DNA of 64,000 bases, from NCBI GenBank assembly GCA_034769895.1, contig CM068373.1, positions 197,760,134 to 197,824,133 of the forward strand. Reading direction: 5' to 3'. Below are positions 47,641-59,601 of this stretch, one piece after another. The DNA comes from Magicicada septendecula (Eukaryota; Arthropoda; Insecta; Hemiptera; Cicadidae). The notes under the pieces are model-generated. The model did not search any database. It had not been told where the DNA came from and was given only the letters and a program-made list of their open reading frames with translations. Both the position numbers and the translations under genes were made by a program. Every line of letters begins with the position of its first letter. Position 1 is the first letter of the stretch.

Positions 47641-49710
47641 CACACCCCCCTGAACGTGAACATCTTCTTCTCGACAGTAGGTACTTTAGGAGAAATTTAA
47701 TTATACAGTTGATAAATATTGTAAGGGTACATATCTTCACCTAACAATAATGAAGAAAACATGACAAGATAAATTGTTTAATCATTAACACTAAAATAAA
47801 AAAAAGGATGAATCAGAGATTAAAGGAATGGGTAACTCAAAATAATAACACGATCAGACATATCCAGGTAGTCAGAACAGTAACCTCTAATAATAAAGAA
47901 GTAACAAACAAACAAACCAAATGTTAAATACAGTAATACATGGCGATTTAACCTGAGTAGCCCAATAGATGGTAAGTGAGAGAGTAGAACCAGCCCCATA
48001 AACCAAGAATAATATAAATATGACAACTGTAAGTGAACTAGAACTAGCCACCACACTACCACAAGAGTGTAGTAATAATAAGAATAATAATGAACAAAGA
48101 CTTAGCATGGAAGTGTGAAAGTATAATCAGCCACAACACCAAGGAAATGACATGTAAACGATGGCAAAATAAAGTGAGCCCAGAAAGAATACAAAACTAA
48201 TGTTAAACCAATGAAAAAGACTAACTAATGAAAATTGTATATGATAATAATAAATGTAAAGACAGACAAGTTAAAAATATTAATTGTTAAGGACTTGAGA
48301 TATAGAAGGGTACACCAACCCAAACAAATAGAGTAAACTAGGACAAATCACATTAGCACGACACAAACATATCATGTATAGTCAAACCACACAGAGTGAG
48401 AGATTATAAATTGTAAAGAGGATGAATATTTTAAAATAAATGTAAGAAAGAGAGTTTTGAATAAGCAATACACTAATCTTTACCCACCATTAACTCTAAA
48501 ACAGTATAAGTGCCCATAAGTCGATGAAGAAGGACCAGAATAACTGACGAGAGGACACTCCAACCAAACTATACCAAGGACCAGCGCGGAATTAATCTAG
48601 ATGACCAAAAAATATATGGAATCCGACCAGAAGAAGACGCCAACCATTCCCGAAGCCCAAGACTGAAGAAGGAAGAACCGACATCAACCCATTACACCAC
48701 TTGGACGACTGACAATACATCTTTTATCTACTAACGTTGAGTATCGCTGAATTTTTTTTTATTTTTAAAAAAGACAAATTCTCTTTCACAAAATTATAAC
48801 TAAATGATAAAACTCTCACTATCACTGAAGGTATTTTCAAGGATTGATAAAATAAAAAGTAACTTTGTAAACACTGAATGACCAAATGATAACCTATGTA
48901 TACACCAACGACTCTGTCACAATTCAACACCACAATATTTAATTTATAGTAAACCTTGTTTAATTTTAATGATCACGTACTTTAAATGATATGTTCTAAT
49001 TTTGCTATCTTGTTAGATAAAGCTCTGTTTCGTACTTAAAAGAACCCTATGGCAGATTTATTTTGTAAAATAATAACCACACTCTCTTGCAGCTAATATA
49101 AACATTGTACTGCCAACCCAGCGATCCGCTGATTGAGCGAATATTGCCGAGGCTAAAATCATTGTATAAATTATTAATTTTATGAAGCGTTAACAAAAAA
49201 TAACCAGTCAAAAGCCTAATAAAAGAGTGTGTACCGATAACAACTGTCCATTATTTACTTGTAAAGAATATTATGCATGTTTTGTTTACTAGCAGTGGGT
49301 CAACATAACCAACGTAGTCTCAAGTTGGCAACACGTTTCCCCCACTCAGATGAGAATCAGTAGCAAGCCAGACGGCGAGCGATTCGAATTTACAATAGTG
49401 CAATATCAAATTATACAAATAAAAACTTTTAATTGTTTTCACGAAAAACAATTTGGCGCCTATCCGGAATTACGAAAGAGTGAGAAGGGACAGGTAAGGC
49501 ACACAGGCTACCAGACGCTTCCGAACGACACCATTTACTTCGCAAAAACATTACGAAAACTTCCAATTCCAAAAATAAACTAGATAAGACACGTAAACTG
49601 ACGAGAGGGGTGGTTACAATATGAATGTTTTTGTTAAAATTGAATTGCATGAGTTTTAACGTGTTGAGTGGACCCTACGGTCGGGATTAATAATTTTGTT
49701 AATTTTAATT
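47641..49710. other. AT- and purine-rich gene-free DNA
   Basis: A-rich, purine-skewed plus strand from about 47,760 to 48,960 with pieces such as GAAGAAGGACCAGAA. There is no recognised repeat end or frame. The 77-codon frame at 49,350-49,583 is unsupported. Confidence 0.45.
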
Positions 49711-49713
49711 AAG

Positions 49714-49905
49714 AAAGTTGTGTTAGTGGTTATAATCACAAACAGAATTATCACTGTTGCACACCACTATAAGAAATTATTCCGATTAGAGCTTTCAAGC
49801 TTTTCAGGTCATTCTCAGCTGACGATGAGCTGCGAAGCTTGAAAGCGCTAATCGGAATAATTTTTCATAGTGGTGTGCAACAGTGATAATTTTGTTAATG
49901 TGTGG
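49714..49905. repeat. Small palindromic hammerhead repeat H, copy 1
   Basis: An inverted repeat of 146 bp (49,746-49,891): AATTATCACTGTTGCACACC on the left, its complement on the right. The outer left flank TTGTGTTAGTGGTTATAATC matches the complement of 63,375-63,405, so the family member extends beyond the palindrome. The right arm contains a hammerhead core. The left arm has a degraded version on the opposite strand. No coding capacity. Confidence 0.75.
49808..49860 (+). ncRNA. Hammerhead ribozyme motif in repeat H copy 1
   Basis: CTGACGA (49,819-49,825) fits CUGANGA. Stem II is GAGCT-GCGA-AGCTT with a GNRA loop, then GAAA (49,841-49,844) and GCGCTAATC with AUC as a possible cleavage triplet. 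ATTC before the core can pair with GAAT after it as stem I. Copy 2 at 63.3 kb has a different stem II that still pairs, supporting real structure. Confidence 0.65.
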
Positions 49906-50775
<870 letters not shown>

Positions 50776-51230
50776 TACATTTAATATTTATAAATAAATT
50801 TATCTCAAGGTATACCTTTTTTGACATGGAATCCATAGGTATGTAATGTCTTACTCGCACGTTTCGCGAAAATCGACCGTTATGTTTCAAATGTACTTTC
50901 GGCATACCACTATCTCACGAACCGCTCAACCAATCCCAGCAAACCAGGTGTCAGGTGATCGAGTCACTCGGCCCCCTTCCACCAATAGTACTGAGAATTT
51001 TGACAACTGACTTCAGTCGCCTCTAGGCTTTGTCTGCGTGAGGGTGTTTTTGCACCGAAAATTTCTAAATTGCTCCACTAAAACTTACATATCTCGGGAA
51101 CTACAAGTCCGATCGCGAAAATACAAAGTGCGTTGTGATCCTCAGAATTAAGTCTCTCCAATAACAGCAATTCCGAGTACCAGAAGCACTCACAGAAAAT
51201 AACAACAACATTTGAACTCAAAAATGTGAA

Positions 51231-51572
51231 ATGTCTCGACCTAACAATCGCGATAAAATTCGAACCAAAAATTTGAAACCGAAAACCGGCAAATCCTGTG
51301 CAGAACGTCAACAGGCCTATCGTTTGAGACTAAAATCAAAGAAATCGGCCGAGAACTTAGAAAATGGCAATCATTTGAAGATTGACGAAACCCCATCAGC
51401 GCCCAAGCGGCCCGCATCTCCGATACCTGGGTCATCCGGCGTGCCCCCAAAGCGACTAAGATCGAGCGTACGGCTAGCTAGCAAGAAAACGGACGATGAG
51501 AACATTAAGACGATGAGAGGTGTTTATTTAACCAACCCTTCATTCCTTCCCAAAGTACAAGTCTGCCCATGA
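51231..51572 (+). CDS. Unrecognised basic 113-residue frame
   Basis: Begins MSRPNNRDKIRTKN, includes SCAERQQAYRLRLKSKKSAE, then a Pro/Ser-rich segment (KRPASPIPGSSGVPPKRLRS) and a KKTDDENIKTMRG tail. The AERxxxYRxRL element is of the sort seen in N-terminal basic regions of insect transposon proteins and some DNA-binding proteins. I cannot assign a family. Less AT-rich DNA at 50,870-51,230 precedes it, which could be a 5' UTR. It ends where PLE sequence begins (about 51,580), so it may be a truncated first exon or transposon fragment. It may also be non-coding. Confidence 0.35.
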   Translation: MSRPNNRDKIRTKNLKPKTGKSCAERQQAYRLRLKSKKSAENLENGNHLKIDETPSAPKRPASPIPGSSGVPPKRLRSSVRLASKKTDDENIKTMRGVYLTNPSFLPKVQVCP

Positions 51573-51654
51573 TTCCATGTTTGCCGGTAGTCCCACGACT
51601 ACCAGGTTCAAATTTTTATTTTGACTTAAGAATCTTTAATATTTTTCCCTTATT

Positions 51655-51710
51655 AGGAACATGTTTCGAGAGCTCCCGTGCTCTCATCTTCAGTCTTCGC
51701 GATCTTGCGT
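51655..51710 (-). ncRNA. Hammerhead ribozyme motif in PLE fragment terminal repeat
   Basis: Minus-strand core CTGAAGA (51,687-51,693), a perfect 6-bp stem II GAGAGC...GCTCTC, and GAAA (51,664-51,667) followed by CATGTTC. The position 3' of the GIY-YIG frame matches the pLTR location of hammerheads in known PLEs. Confidence 0.7.
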
Positions 51711-52000
51711 CTGGTGAAGTATTTGTGTGTTGGCTGGATACTATTAAGGTTTCTTGTTGGACTCTGGTCTTTTAAAGTTGTATTATTGTGTGTGATTGTG
51801 GTATATGTATTTGTATTTTGTGTATTTTCGATGTTGAGTGCTTTAAATATTATGTCATGTTTTGTATTGATTTGTATTTGTTCAGGTAATAGTTTGTTTT
51901 GTGTTTTATGTTTGTATATTTGTAAATTTTCCCAAATGTTCATTATGGTGCCTTTGTGTGGTATATGTTTTATTAGTGTCACATTGGTTATGTCTGGGAA

Positions 52001-52525
52001 TTAATCTGTGTTTATTGCATGTGTGGCTAAATTGGATTTATATATTTCTGGTTTTTTGTATGCGTTTAGGTGTTCAAAATAACGTTTTTTCAGCTGGTTT
52101 TTTGTTTGTCCTATATAACATTTATTGCAATCTTGGCATTCAATTTTGTATATACTGTTAGTTGTTGTATTATCTTTGTTGTGTGGGTTATTTAGTTTTT
52201 GTAAATTATTTTTATTAGTTTTGTATGCTATTTTTATATCTGTGTTTTTAAATAGTTTTGTTAGTTTTGTCATTTTATTATTTATGTATGTGAATGTGTC
52301 CCATTTTTTGTTGTTGTTATAATTTATGTGCTGTTCATTTTGATTAATTCTTAATTGTTCAGTTTTTATTTTATATTTGATTTTATTTTCTATTTTGTTT
52401 ACAGTATTTTTATTGCATTTATTTTCATGACCAATTTGGTGTATTATATTTCTTTCTTTCTCAGTTTCTTGTTTGTTTAGGGAAATTTTGTACATTCTGT
52501 TAAATAGCGAATAGAATGCTGCCAT
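52001..52525 (-). CDS. PLE RT C-terminus and GIY-YIG endonuclease
   Basis: 174 residues: a connector rich in Asn/Lys, then the GIY-YIG catalytic region with the C-x-x-C insertion typical of PLE nucleases (IECQDCNKCYIGQT), the KKRYFEH motif and SNLATHAINTD. The nuclease nicks target DNA to prime reverse transcription. A plus-strand shadow frame overlaps. Confidence 0.85.
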   Translation of the reverse strand: MAAFYSLFNRMYKISLNKQETEKERNIIHQIGHENKCNKNTVNKIENKIKYKIKTEQLRINQNEQHINYNNNKKWDTFTYINNKMTKLTKLFKNTDIKIAYKTNKNNLQKLNNPHNKDNTTTNSIYKIECQDCNKCYIGQTKNQLKKRYFEHLNAYKKPEIYKSNLATHAINTD

Positions 52526-53394
52526 TTTATGTTGTGGTAGGTGGTCAGAATGGTTAGGTATAATGATGTTAGTAGAAGTTGGTTTTCTATATATTGCATA
52601 TTGTATGTTGTTGTTGTATCTTGTGATGGTTATGTCTAAATAGTTGATTTTGTTATGTTTTTCTTTTTCTTCTGTGAATTGTATTTTAGGATGTATGTTA
52701 TTGATTTGTTTCAGTATGTTCTCTGCATTTGTGTTTTTGTTATTTGATACATATAGCTCATCATCTACATATCTTATCCATATGCCATTTGGATCATATG
52801 ATTTTATAATATTTTGTATTTTAGTGTCTAAAATATTTCTGCTATTATGCTTGGTAATGGTGATCTCATTGCTAAACCTTCTTGCTGTTGATAAATTAAT
52901 AAACTAAAAATTAAAAAATTCAATATAAATTGTTAAATTCTGTGTTTAAAGTATTTTTGATATATTTTCAAGAACGGTCAAATTTAATCATTTTTTTAAA
53001 AAGAGTTAAACGTTATGTGCTTATTGCATGACAGTTGCCTCGCCCTTACAGTTTACTTTGAAGTTTCAGATTTTGTGCACACTGGTGAATGTTGGCTACA
53101 TGTGTTATAAGGATAAGATAAATTTCCGTGTTGGCTTATTCATCAATACGGCGGCCTTAGTTCTTGAAGTGGCTGCTAGAGTGCGTCGGTAAAACTGTAT
53201 AGCAAACTTCGTTATGTTCGTTGGGTGTAAATCTCATTTCTTGACATTTTGTTCTCTGAGCCTTTATGTAATGTAGTCGCTGACAATCACACACAGAAAA
53301 ATACTCACACACATCCATAAACGCGAGCACATATTGTTACATGATATTTTGCCCATCATCTTGTTGTGTAATTGCACGAGTAAAATATATTTAT

Positions 53395-54891
53395 AGATCT
53401 TAGAAAAGTACCAGGAAACATAAAGTAGCTTGTTTCAAGGACTACCAATTATAGGTTTATTACTAATGACTAATACTAAATAATGTTCTAATAATTATGT
53501 TTGAACTGTTAAAGTTAGTAAGTAAGGAGGACAATGTTTTATAAATACTTACTATGTTAATATTAATCCCACTATGTGTGTGAGAATGTAAATAAATTCA
53601 TAAGTTTAATAAGAGTTGTGTTATATTTATAAGGGAAGTGATTAATAATAAACAATGTTTTAATCGTTGTGTTTTGAGATATTGAAGTTAGTAACTAAGG
53701 AGGACAATATTTTGGGAACTACTTACTATGTTTTATTATGTTTATAAAAACTGGAATGGATCCATAAGTTTAATAAGAATTGTCATATGTTTCCTATTAG
53801 TTGTTAGTAATTAATTGTTTGATGTTGATTAATAATATATGCTGTAATATTAATAAAACAAAAATGTTAATGTTAATGGAAAGGTACCAAAATTATAATA
53901 ATAGAGATTTGTGAAACTAGCATGTTAGGACTAGATAGTTAAGGAATTTGAAAAAGAGTGTATATTAAAACTAGAATAATTAATGTCAGGTTGAACCATG
54001 TTATTACTTATTGTATCTAATAGTTTTAGTAAAGTGAAGGATATAAAAAGAAATAACTATAAATAATTTTGTACAAATAGTTAAAAGTGTAAAATAGTAA
54101 CTCAGGAAATATGGAAGGGAAACTAATCAAAAGTGATATCAAAACAATCAGTGTTCCATCAGAAATTCAAAGATACTAGTATATTGATGATCAAAGATCA
54201 TATAAAAAAGTTATAGCAATTTTAAGAAAATTGTAAGTAAAATGTTAGAAGTTTGTTATTTTGAGGCTCAGAGAGAACCATAATAAAGTAACTCCAGATG
54301 ATACAATTTAAACCAATGAAAGCTAAGTTAGGCCTTAGGAACAGGTATGTTATAAAATGAATAAAAAGGACTCCATTATTAGAACTGAACGAGAAAGGTT
54401 GATATAAAATATAAGAGACCAATCTAACATATTTAGAGTGTAATACCAGTGAAGATAATTAAAGTTAAATCATTATACAAGACTAAATGTTTAAAAGAAA
54501 GAAGTAAAACATTAATCAAAAGAATGAAACCAATTACCATATGAAGAAACAAATTCAACATATCTAGGAAGGGAAGTATTTTTGCTAATAACTAAACTCA
54601 TGAAATTACCTTAATGGCCTAAGTTTACACTTTTCAAAGAAACTGTTTACACTTTTTGATTAAAACTATATTTGCACTTTCACTGGGAAAATAATTAATG
54701 AACAATCTTATTTTCAGTGTAAAAAACTATTACTGTATGGTAATATAACCATTTAAAGTGTATTAGACATTGAAAATACATAGATCTACATAACCTAGAC
54801 ACTGAACATTGTAAAATTCATAATAGACTCTTGTTAAGACACTGTGTATTTTATTCTAAGCCCATGTTTTTTGGTACTTTTCCGAAGATCT
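53395..54891. mobile_element. TIR-bounded segment, possible non-autonomous DNA transposon
   Basis: AGATCTTAGAAAAGTACC (53,395) is repeated in inverted orientation at 54,864-54,891 (GGTACTTTTCCGAAGATCT), about 27 bp each with a few mismatches. It interrupts repeat R2, as insertion predicts. There is no transposase frame. No clear target duplication was found; the superfamily is unassigned. Confidence 0.45.
53464..53810 (+). repeat. About 175-bp tandem duplication
   Basis: Two diverged units (about 53,464-53,638 and 53,641-53,810) share TAAGGAGGACAAT, ACTTACTATGTT and CATAAGTTTAATAAGA in the same order, inside the TIR-bounded segment. Confidence 0.7.
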
Positions 54892-55914
54892 TTGTAGTTT
54901 ATACCGTAGTCAAAAGGATCTATCGTAAAACCATTTTATTTATATTTTATTTAGTAATTATTAAAATGTAAATATGGTTTGAACTGAGAAATAAGGGCAA
55001 CTGCTGCCATTCTGAGCATATTTAAAGAACAGCCGGCAAGATTTTGTTAACAATTATAATTGTCTTTTAAAAACTTTTGAAAAGGAGAATAAAGGATTTG
55101 AGTTCCTTAATAAGAGATAAAAGGTTTTCTTTTCTTTACTTAGTGGATAAATTATGTATATGATATTATGTACAGCATATAAACGAATGTTAATTTTTTC
55201 ATTAACTAGCTAGAATCTACGTTTCTTACAACTATTCTCGTAATTAATATTGTAACGATAACAGAACGTTAAGACATTAAGTCGTCTGTTAATACGTGTA
55301 TTATTTTGTAGTATGTAAGTCAGGGTAAACAAAGTTGACATTTTCATAACAGAGTGATTATTATATAAGATCTTTATAAAAACTTCAAAATACAATTTGA
55401 TAAATATTATGTTAACTGTGGCTTTTATCCTGCTAACTACCATTTCTTTCTTTCTGTTTCCCGTCTTCATTGTTTCTCTTTTTCATAGATTCGTCTACTT
55501 TGTCCATCTACACTCTCTAAGACCTACGTTTCCTTATTCTTCTTGATCTTCGGACATCTATTTCTGTTTGATTTCTGTACTACGTTAACTTTTTTTTCCA
55601 TTGACTAGTTGTTTACAAATCCTTCAATTTTATGTTTACCTTATAATTAGAATGAGAAAAGTTTTAATATTCTCTATTTTATGTCAAGACTAATTTTATG
55701 AATGTACTTTAGAAGGGATGTAAATATCTAGGTAATATTTCTTGTCACATGCTTTTTGATCGCTAATCGTTAATTTGACCTTGGTGTTTTATATTTGTAG
55801 ACCAAAAGTGCCGGATAGGCTTCACTACTCATTATGTGTATGGTCACCAAGTTGCAATGGTTAATTTAAATAGGTTAGATACCTGATAATCCTTCATGCA
55901 ACTTACTTGGTCGC

Positions 55915-55960
55915 TATGCACGACGCGTTTCGGTATCAAGGTCCCATCTTCAACACAAAC
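55915..55960 (-). ncRNA. Hammerhead motif, left arm of PLE (degraded)
   Basis: Minus strand: TTGAAGA (C to T in the core) at 55,947-55,953, stem II GGGACC...GATACC with one lost pair, GAAA (55,928-55,931), CGCGTC and GTGCA. Probably inactive compared with the right arm. Confidence 0.55.
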
Positions 55961-55968
55961 AACGTAAC

Positions 55969-57982
55969 ATGGTCGATACAGTATGTAAACACAAATTTTA
56001 TAAGCAGGTAGAGAATTTAACCGATATGAACCTAACAAATGACGAGGAAACTTTACTGAATAAAGGACTGAAATATAATCTACCCGCACGTAGTAAGAAC
56101 CATTTAGTACATGAAGTCATTAACGCTGAAGCAGCCATTAAATTTTTACCCAGTGATAATACGCAAAATGAAGCCAGAGTAATGATAAACAATAAACTTA
56201 ATAGGATATTAAATATGAATACACAGACAAAACATCTCGAACGTAAATATCGTAACGACAGCGTAGTAATTAGTAACTTACGTAAGAAGTCAATTGATAA
56301 TAATGTTATATTACTGAAGGCCGATAAGGGTAATACTGCCGTCTTACTACACAAACATGTATATGTGAACAAAGTACAGGACTTCATAACCAACAATAAC
56401 ATTGATATATTGACTGACGACCCCACTAAGAGTTACGTTAAAGACCTGAACGCTGTTGTTAATAAATGTACCAATCTTTCTGATGAGCGCACACGCCGTT
56501 ATTTGAAGCCGATACACGCACAAGCCCCGCTGCTTACGGGCTTACAAAAATCCATAAAATGACCTTCCCATTAGACCATTGGTTAACTTTACAACGGCGC
56601 CATGCTACAGAGCCACAAAAATACTACAGAAAATTATTAAAAATAATACAAGACTTCATAATAATCATAGCGTTATAAATAGTTCTGACTTCGTAAGTAA
56701 AATTAAAGACGTTAAGTTGAAACTACAATTCAAGGTAACCTCCTTCGATATAGTAAGTCTGTATACAAATGTACCCGTTAAAGAGACTGTTGAAATATGA
56801 AAAACAAACTTAATGGTCAACGCCACATTAAGCCCACAGGCCGTAAATGATCTAATTATGTTGCTTAAAGAAATATTGCGCCAAAATTATTTCACTTTCA
56901 ACGATACATACTACAACCAAAAGGAAGGCCTGAGCATGGGTTCTCCTCTAAGCGGGATACTTTCTGACCTTTATCTTAATTTTTTCGAAAGTGAATATTT
57001 ATTTTCTAGTAATAATAAATACCGTAAAAACATCGTTTCCTATTACAGGTATGTCGATGACACTTTTATCGTCTTTGATGGCACATTAAGACAAATTGAG
57101 CTTCTGAGAAACTACTTGAACAGTGTTAACAAACACATACAATTTACACTTGAAACAGAGGAGAATAACCAACTGAACTTTCTTGACCTGACCATAATTA
57201 AATCTCAGGACTCTTTCAAATTTAAAATTTACAGAAAGCCCACTACCACTGACACCACAATACACGCTCATTCGTATCACCCGTGGTCCCAGAAAATGGC
57301 GACATACAATACATTTGTCCATAGACTTCTTACTGTACCCTTAGAGCAAGATTGCTTCATTGACGAAGTAAACACTTTAAAACATATCGCCATATCCAAC
57401 GGTTATAACGCTAGGATAATAGATAAACTTATCTCCAGGCGCAAAAACAAAACTCAAATTCCGAACAGCGCGGTGCATAATACTGACAGATATATATCGG
57501 TAGAGTACACACCTTTGTTGCCTAACATTATACAAAACCAATTTAAGAAATACAATATCGCAGTTACCTTTAGGTCAAAAAATAACATTGAAAACGCACT
57601 GCGCCCCAAGATACACAGAAGCGTAGAGACACGCTCTGGCGTTTACAAAATTGTGTGTGATGATTGCGACATGTTTTACATCGGCCAGACGGGGAGACGT
57701 TTTGAAGAGAGGTTTAAGGAACATCTGCCCATGAAGAATGTGATAAACAGTAAATCGACTTACGCGCAACACCTGATTGATTGTGATCACAGTTACACTA
57801 ACTTCTCTGTTAATCTTAAACCCATACACTTTTGTAAGAAGGGCCGACATATGAATGCATTAGAAGAGAACGAGATATATAAAGTGGCCAAGTCACAGAA
57901 AGAGTGCCTGCTGAACGATATGGTGTCGTTTAAATCCAACGCGCTCTTCGATACTGTGATACAAAAACTGGCACAGACATGA
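55969..57982 (+). pseudogene. PLE reverse transcriptase with GIY-YIG endonuclease
   Basis: About 670 codons. The N-terminal part (MVDTVCKHKFYKQVENLTD) leads to LLKADKGNTAVLLHKHVYV, an RT finger block. Next come FDIVSLYTNVPVKETVEI, YYNQKEGLSMGSPLSGILSD, YYRYVDDTFIVF (catalytic YVDD, about 57,040-57,065), QLNFLDLTI and YRKPTTTDTTIHAHSYHP. The C-terminal GIY-YIG has GVYKIVCDDCDMFYIGQTG, FEERFKEH and a terminal EENEIYK. RT and nuclease act in target-primed cDNA synthesis. The RT part is interrupted about twice; the final 389 codons from 56,813 are open. Minus-strand frames are shadows. Confidence 0.92.
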
Positions 57983-58139
57983 AGAGTACGACCAACTTAT
58001 CTCTGCTTTGGAATTTATACGGCCAGTGCATGTTTACTTTCTCGACGATGCGCATCGTCCCCTCTCGCACAGTATGAGTGTTTAAATTCAGTGTTTTTTG
58101 TGTTTTATGTGTGTGTTTTTATGAATTGACGAGCTCGAC

Positions 58140-58192
58140 CCGAGTTGAGCACCTGAAGATGGGACCTTGATCCCGAAACGCGTCGTGCACAG
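58140..58192 (+). ncRNA. Hammerhead ribozyme motif, right arm of PLE
   Basis: CTGAAGA (58,153-58,159), stem II GGGA...TCCC, GAAA (58,175-58,178), then ACGCGTC with GUC (58,182-58,184) as cleavage triplet. Stem I can form between GCAC before the core and GTGC after the triplet. The very short stem III matches minimal PLE hammerheads. Confidence 0.7.
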
Positions 58193-58289
58193 CGACCAAG
58201 TAAGTTGCGTGAAGGATTATCAGGTACCTAACCTATTTAAAATTAACCAATGCAACTTGGTGACCATAAACACAATGACTAGGGAAGTG

Positions 58290-58372
58290 TGAGTGTGTGT
58301 GTGTGTGTGTGTATGCCTGTGTGTCGGAGAGGAAATATCCCCCCCGACACACACACGCACACACACAGATAC
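58290..58372. repeat. GT/CA microsatellite pair
   Basis: A (GT)n tract followed by a C-rich spacer and (CA)n, able to fold back. It lies just outside the right PLE arm. The spacer phrase AATATCCCCCC recurs near 43,165. Confidence 0.8.
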
Positions 58373-59601
58373 AGAATTATATCTTGGGCTGTGATGTTTC
58401 CGTAATTATCTGCGCCGGTTGCAGTAGTTCACACGAGGCTCAGTTTGATCTAAGAGGAAGGGAAAGAAGAATTATTACACCGGAGCAGGAAAAAATGGTA
58501 GAAAAGGCAAAGTTAATATATCGGCTTCCTTTCTATATTATGCTATGGACAAATGCTAAATGCAAACAGAGTTCCTAACATCGGTTTCGGTGAAGACAGT
58601 GAAAGATGAGAAGAGCGGAAAGAGTTCTGGATGACGTACAGTATAATCTGACATACCCTAATGCGACATGATATACGGTAGAATAGTGCGTGAGCAGTGA
58701 TACAAGTAGGTCTACGTACTTATGAGATGAGTGTTATTTCAGTGAAAGGGTTTTAAACACCTTGCGATGGTTTTACCGTTTCCGATAGTAATTTAATCTT
58801 ACCTCACTAAGGAGGGTAATCCATATAACACTGTGTTCAGAAATAGACGATTTCGGCATGAGGCAGAGGATGAGAAACAGCAACAGATAGTCAGAAATAG
58901 ATTTGTGTCCCGTTTTATGAGCCTTTGTTAACTTTTAACGGACAGTTTGTTAAAAATGGCGTAAAATTGTTAAGTACCGTTATCCCAGTAGGCGTTTTAC
59001 TAAAGCCTATTTTAACGCACTTAGTAAAAGGTTCGTTAACGCGACTTTATGATAATTATTATAATAATTATTATATGGTATTACGGTACAGTATTATGAT
59101 AATTATTGGTTTTATTTTAGACTGATGGATACATTAAAATTAGTTGTAAATCACCTGTAGTGTAGCGCTCATGTATAGAATAGCTTTTTACATTTAATAC
59201 GCACACTTTTGTAATTTTTATTTACTACTTCCTTTTTATTTTGTTATTTTTTAAATAAATTCTGTCTCTTAACTAAGACCTTTTTAACTTTGTTATGCTT
59301 GTTTTTGTAGTTTCATTTGCTCTTTGGCTTTTTTAGTTATGTTTTATTCTACAAGCCGTAAGAAATCATTTTAAATAAAAATTGTTTGTTGAATGGAAAT
59401 TTTTTGCGATTTTGTAATTTCTAAGTGTACGTGTATATTTTCCTTTTCACTGTTGTTTTTATTTGTTTTATTCTTCTTATTAGGACATACTAGATTAACC
59501 TCAGTTTCTTAAGACTTTGATTTTTTTTTTTAAAACATGTAACGTTATTAATTTTTGACCTATCAGCTACCGAAAATCGACACGCAGTTTTCTATTAGAA
59601 G
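58373..59601. other. No gene recognised
   Basis: AT-rich DNA. The small frames at 58,297-58,578 and 58,925-59,125 have no recognisable features. Confidence 0.5.

Larger units (their letters stand above)
51600..52920 (-). mobile_element. 5'-truncated Penelope-like element (PLE fragment) with hammerhead
   Basis: On the minus strand: RT block QQEGLAMRSPLP, RYVDDELYVS (about 52,770), INYLDITITRYN and YRKPTST; then a GIY-YIG nuclease NSIYKIECQDCNKCYIGQTK with KKRYFEHLNA (about 52,060-52,170). A terminal repeat with a hammerhead core follows. RT motifs before the catalytic box are missing, so it is 5'-truncated near 52,920; the remainder is interrupted at least once. It is a different family from the PLE at 55.8 kb. 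Confidence 0.85.
53000..55620 (+). repeat. Dispersed repeat R2, copy 2 (split by an insertion)
   Basis: The left part (about 53,070-53,380) and right part (about 55,150-55,600) match 42,900-43,800 in order. The intervening 1.75 kb is absent from copy 1 and contains a TIR-bounded segment. Confidence 0.55.
55829..58278 (+). mobile_element. Penelope-like element with inverted hammerhead-bearing terminal arms
   Basis: About 2.45 kb. Left arm 55,829-55,952 and right arm 58,154-58,278 are inverted repeats of about 125 bp at roughly 93% identity (shared CACCAAGTTGCA, ATACCTGATAATCCTTCA or its variant, ACTTGGTCGC and CACGACGCGTTTCGG). Between them is an RT plus GIY-YIG open region. Inverted pLTR copies flanking the coding part are known for PLEs. 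The element looks full length in domain content but is interrupted about twice. Confidence 0.9.
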
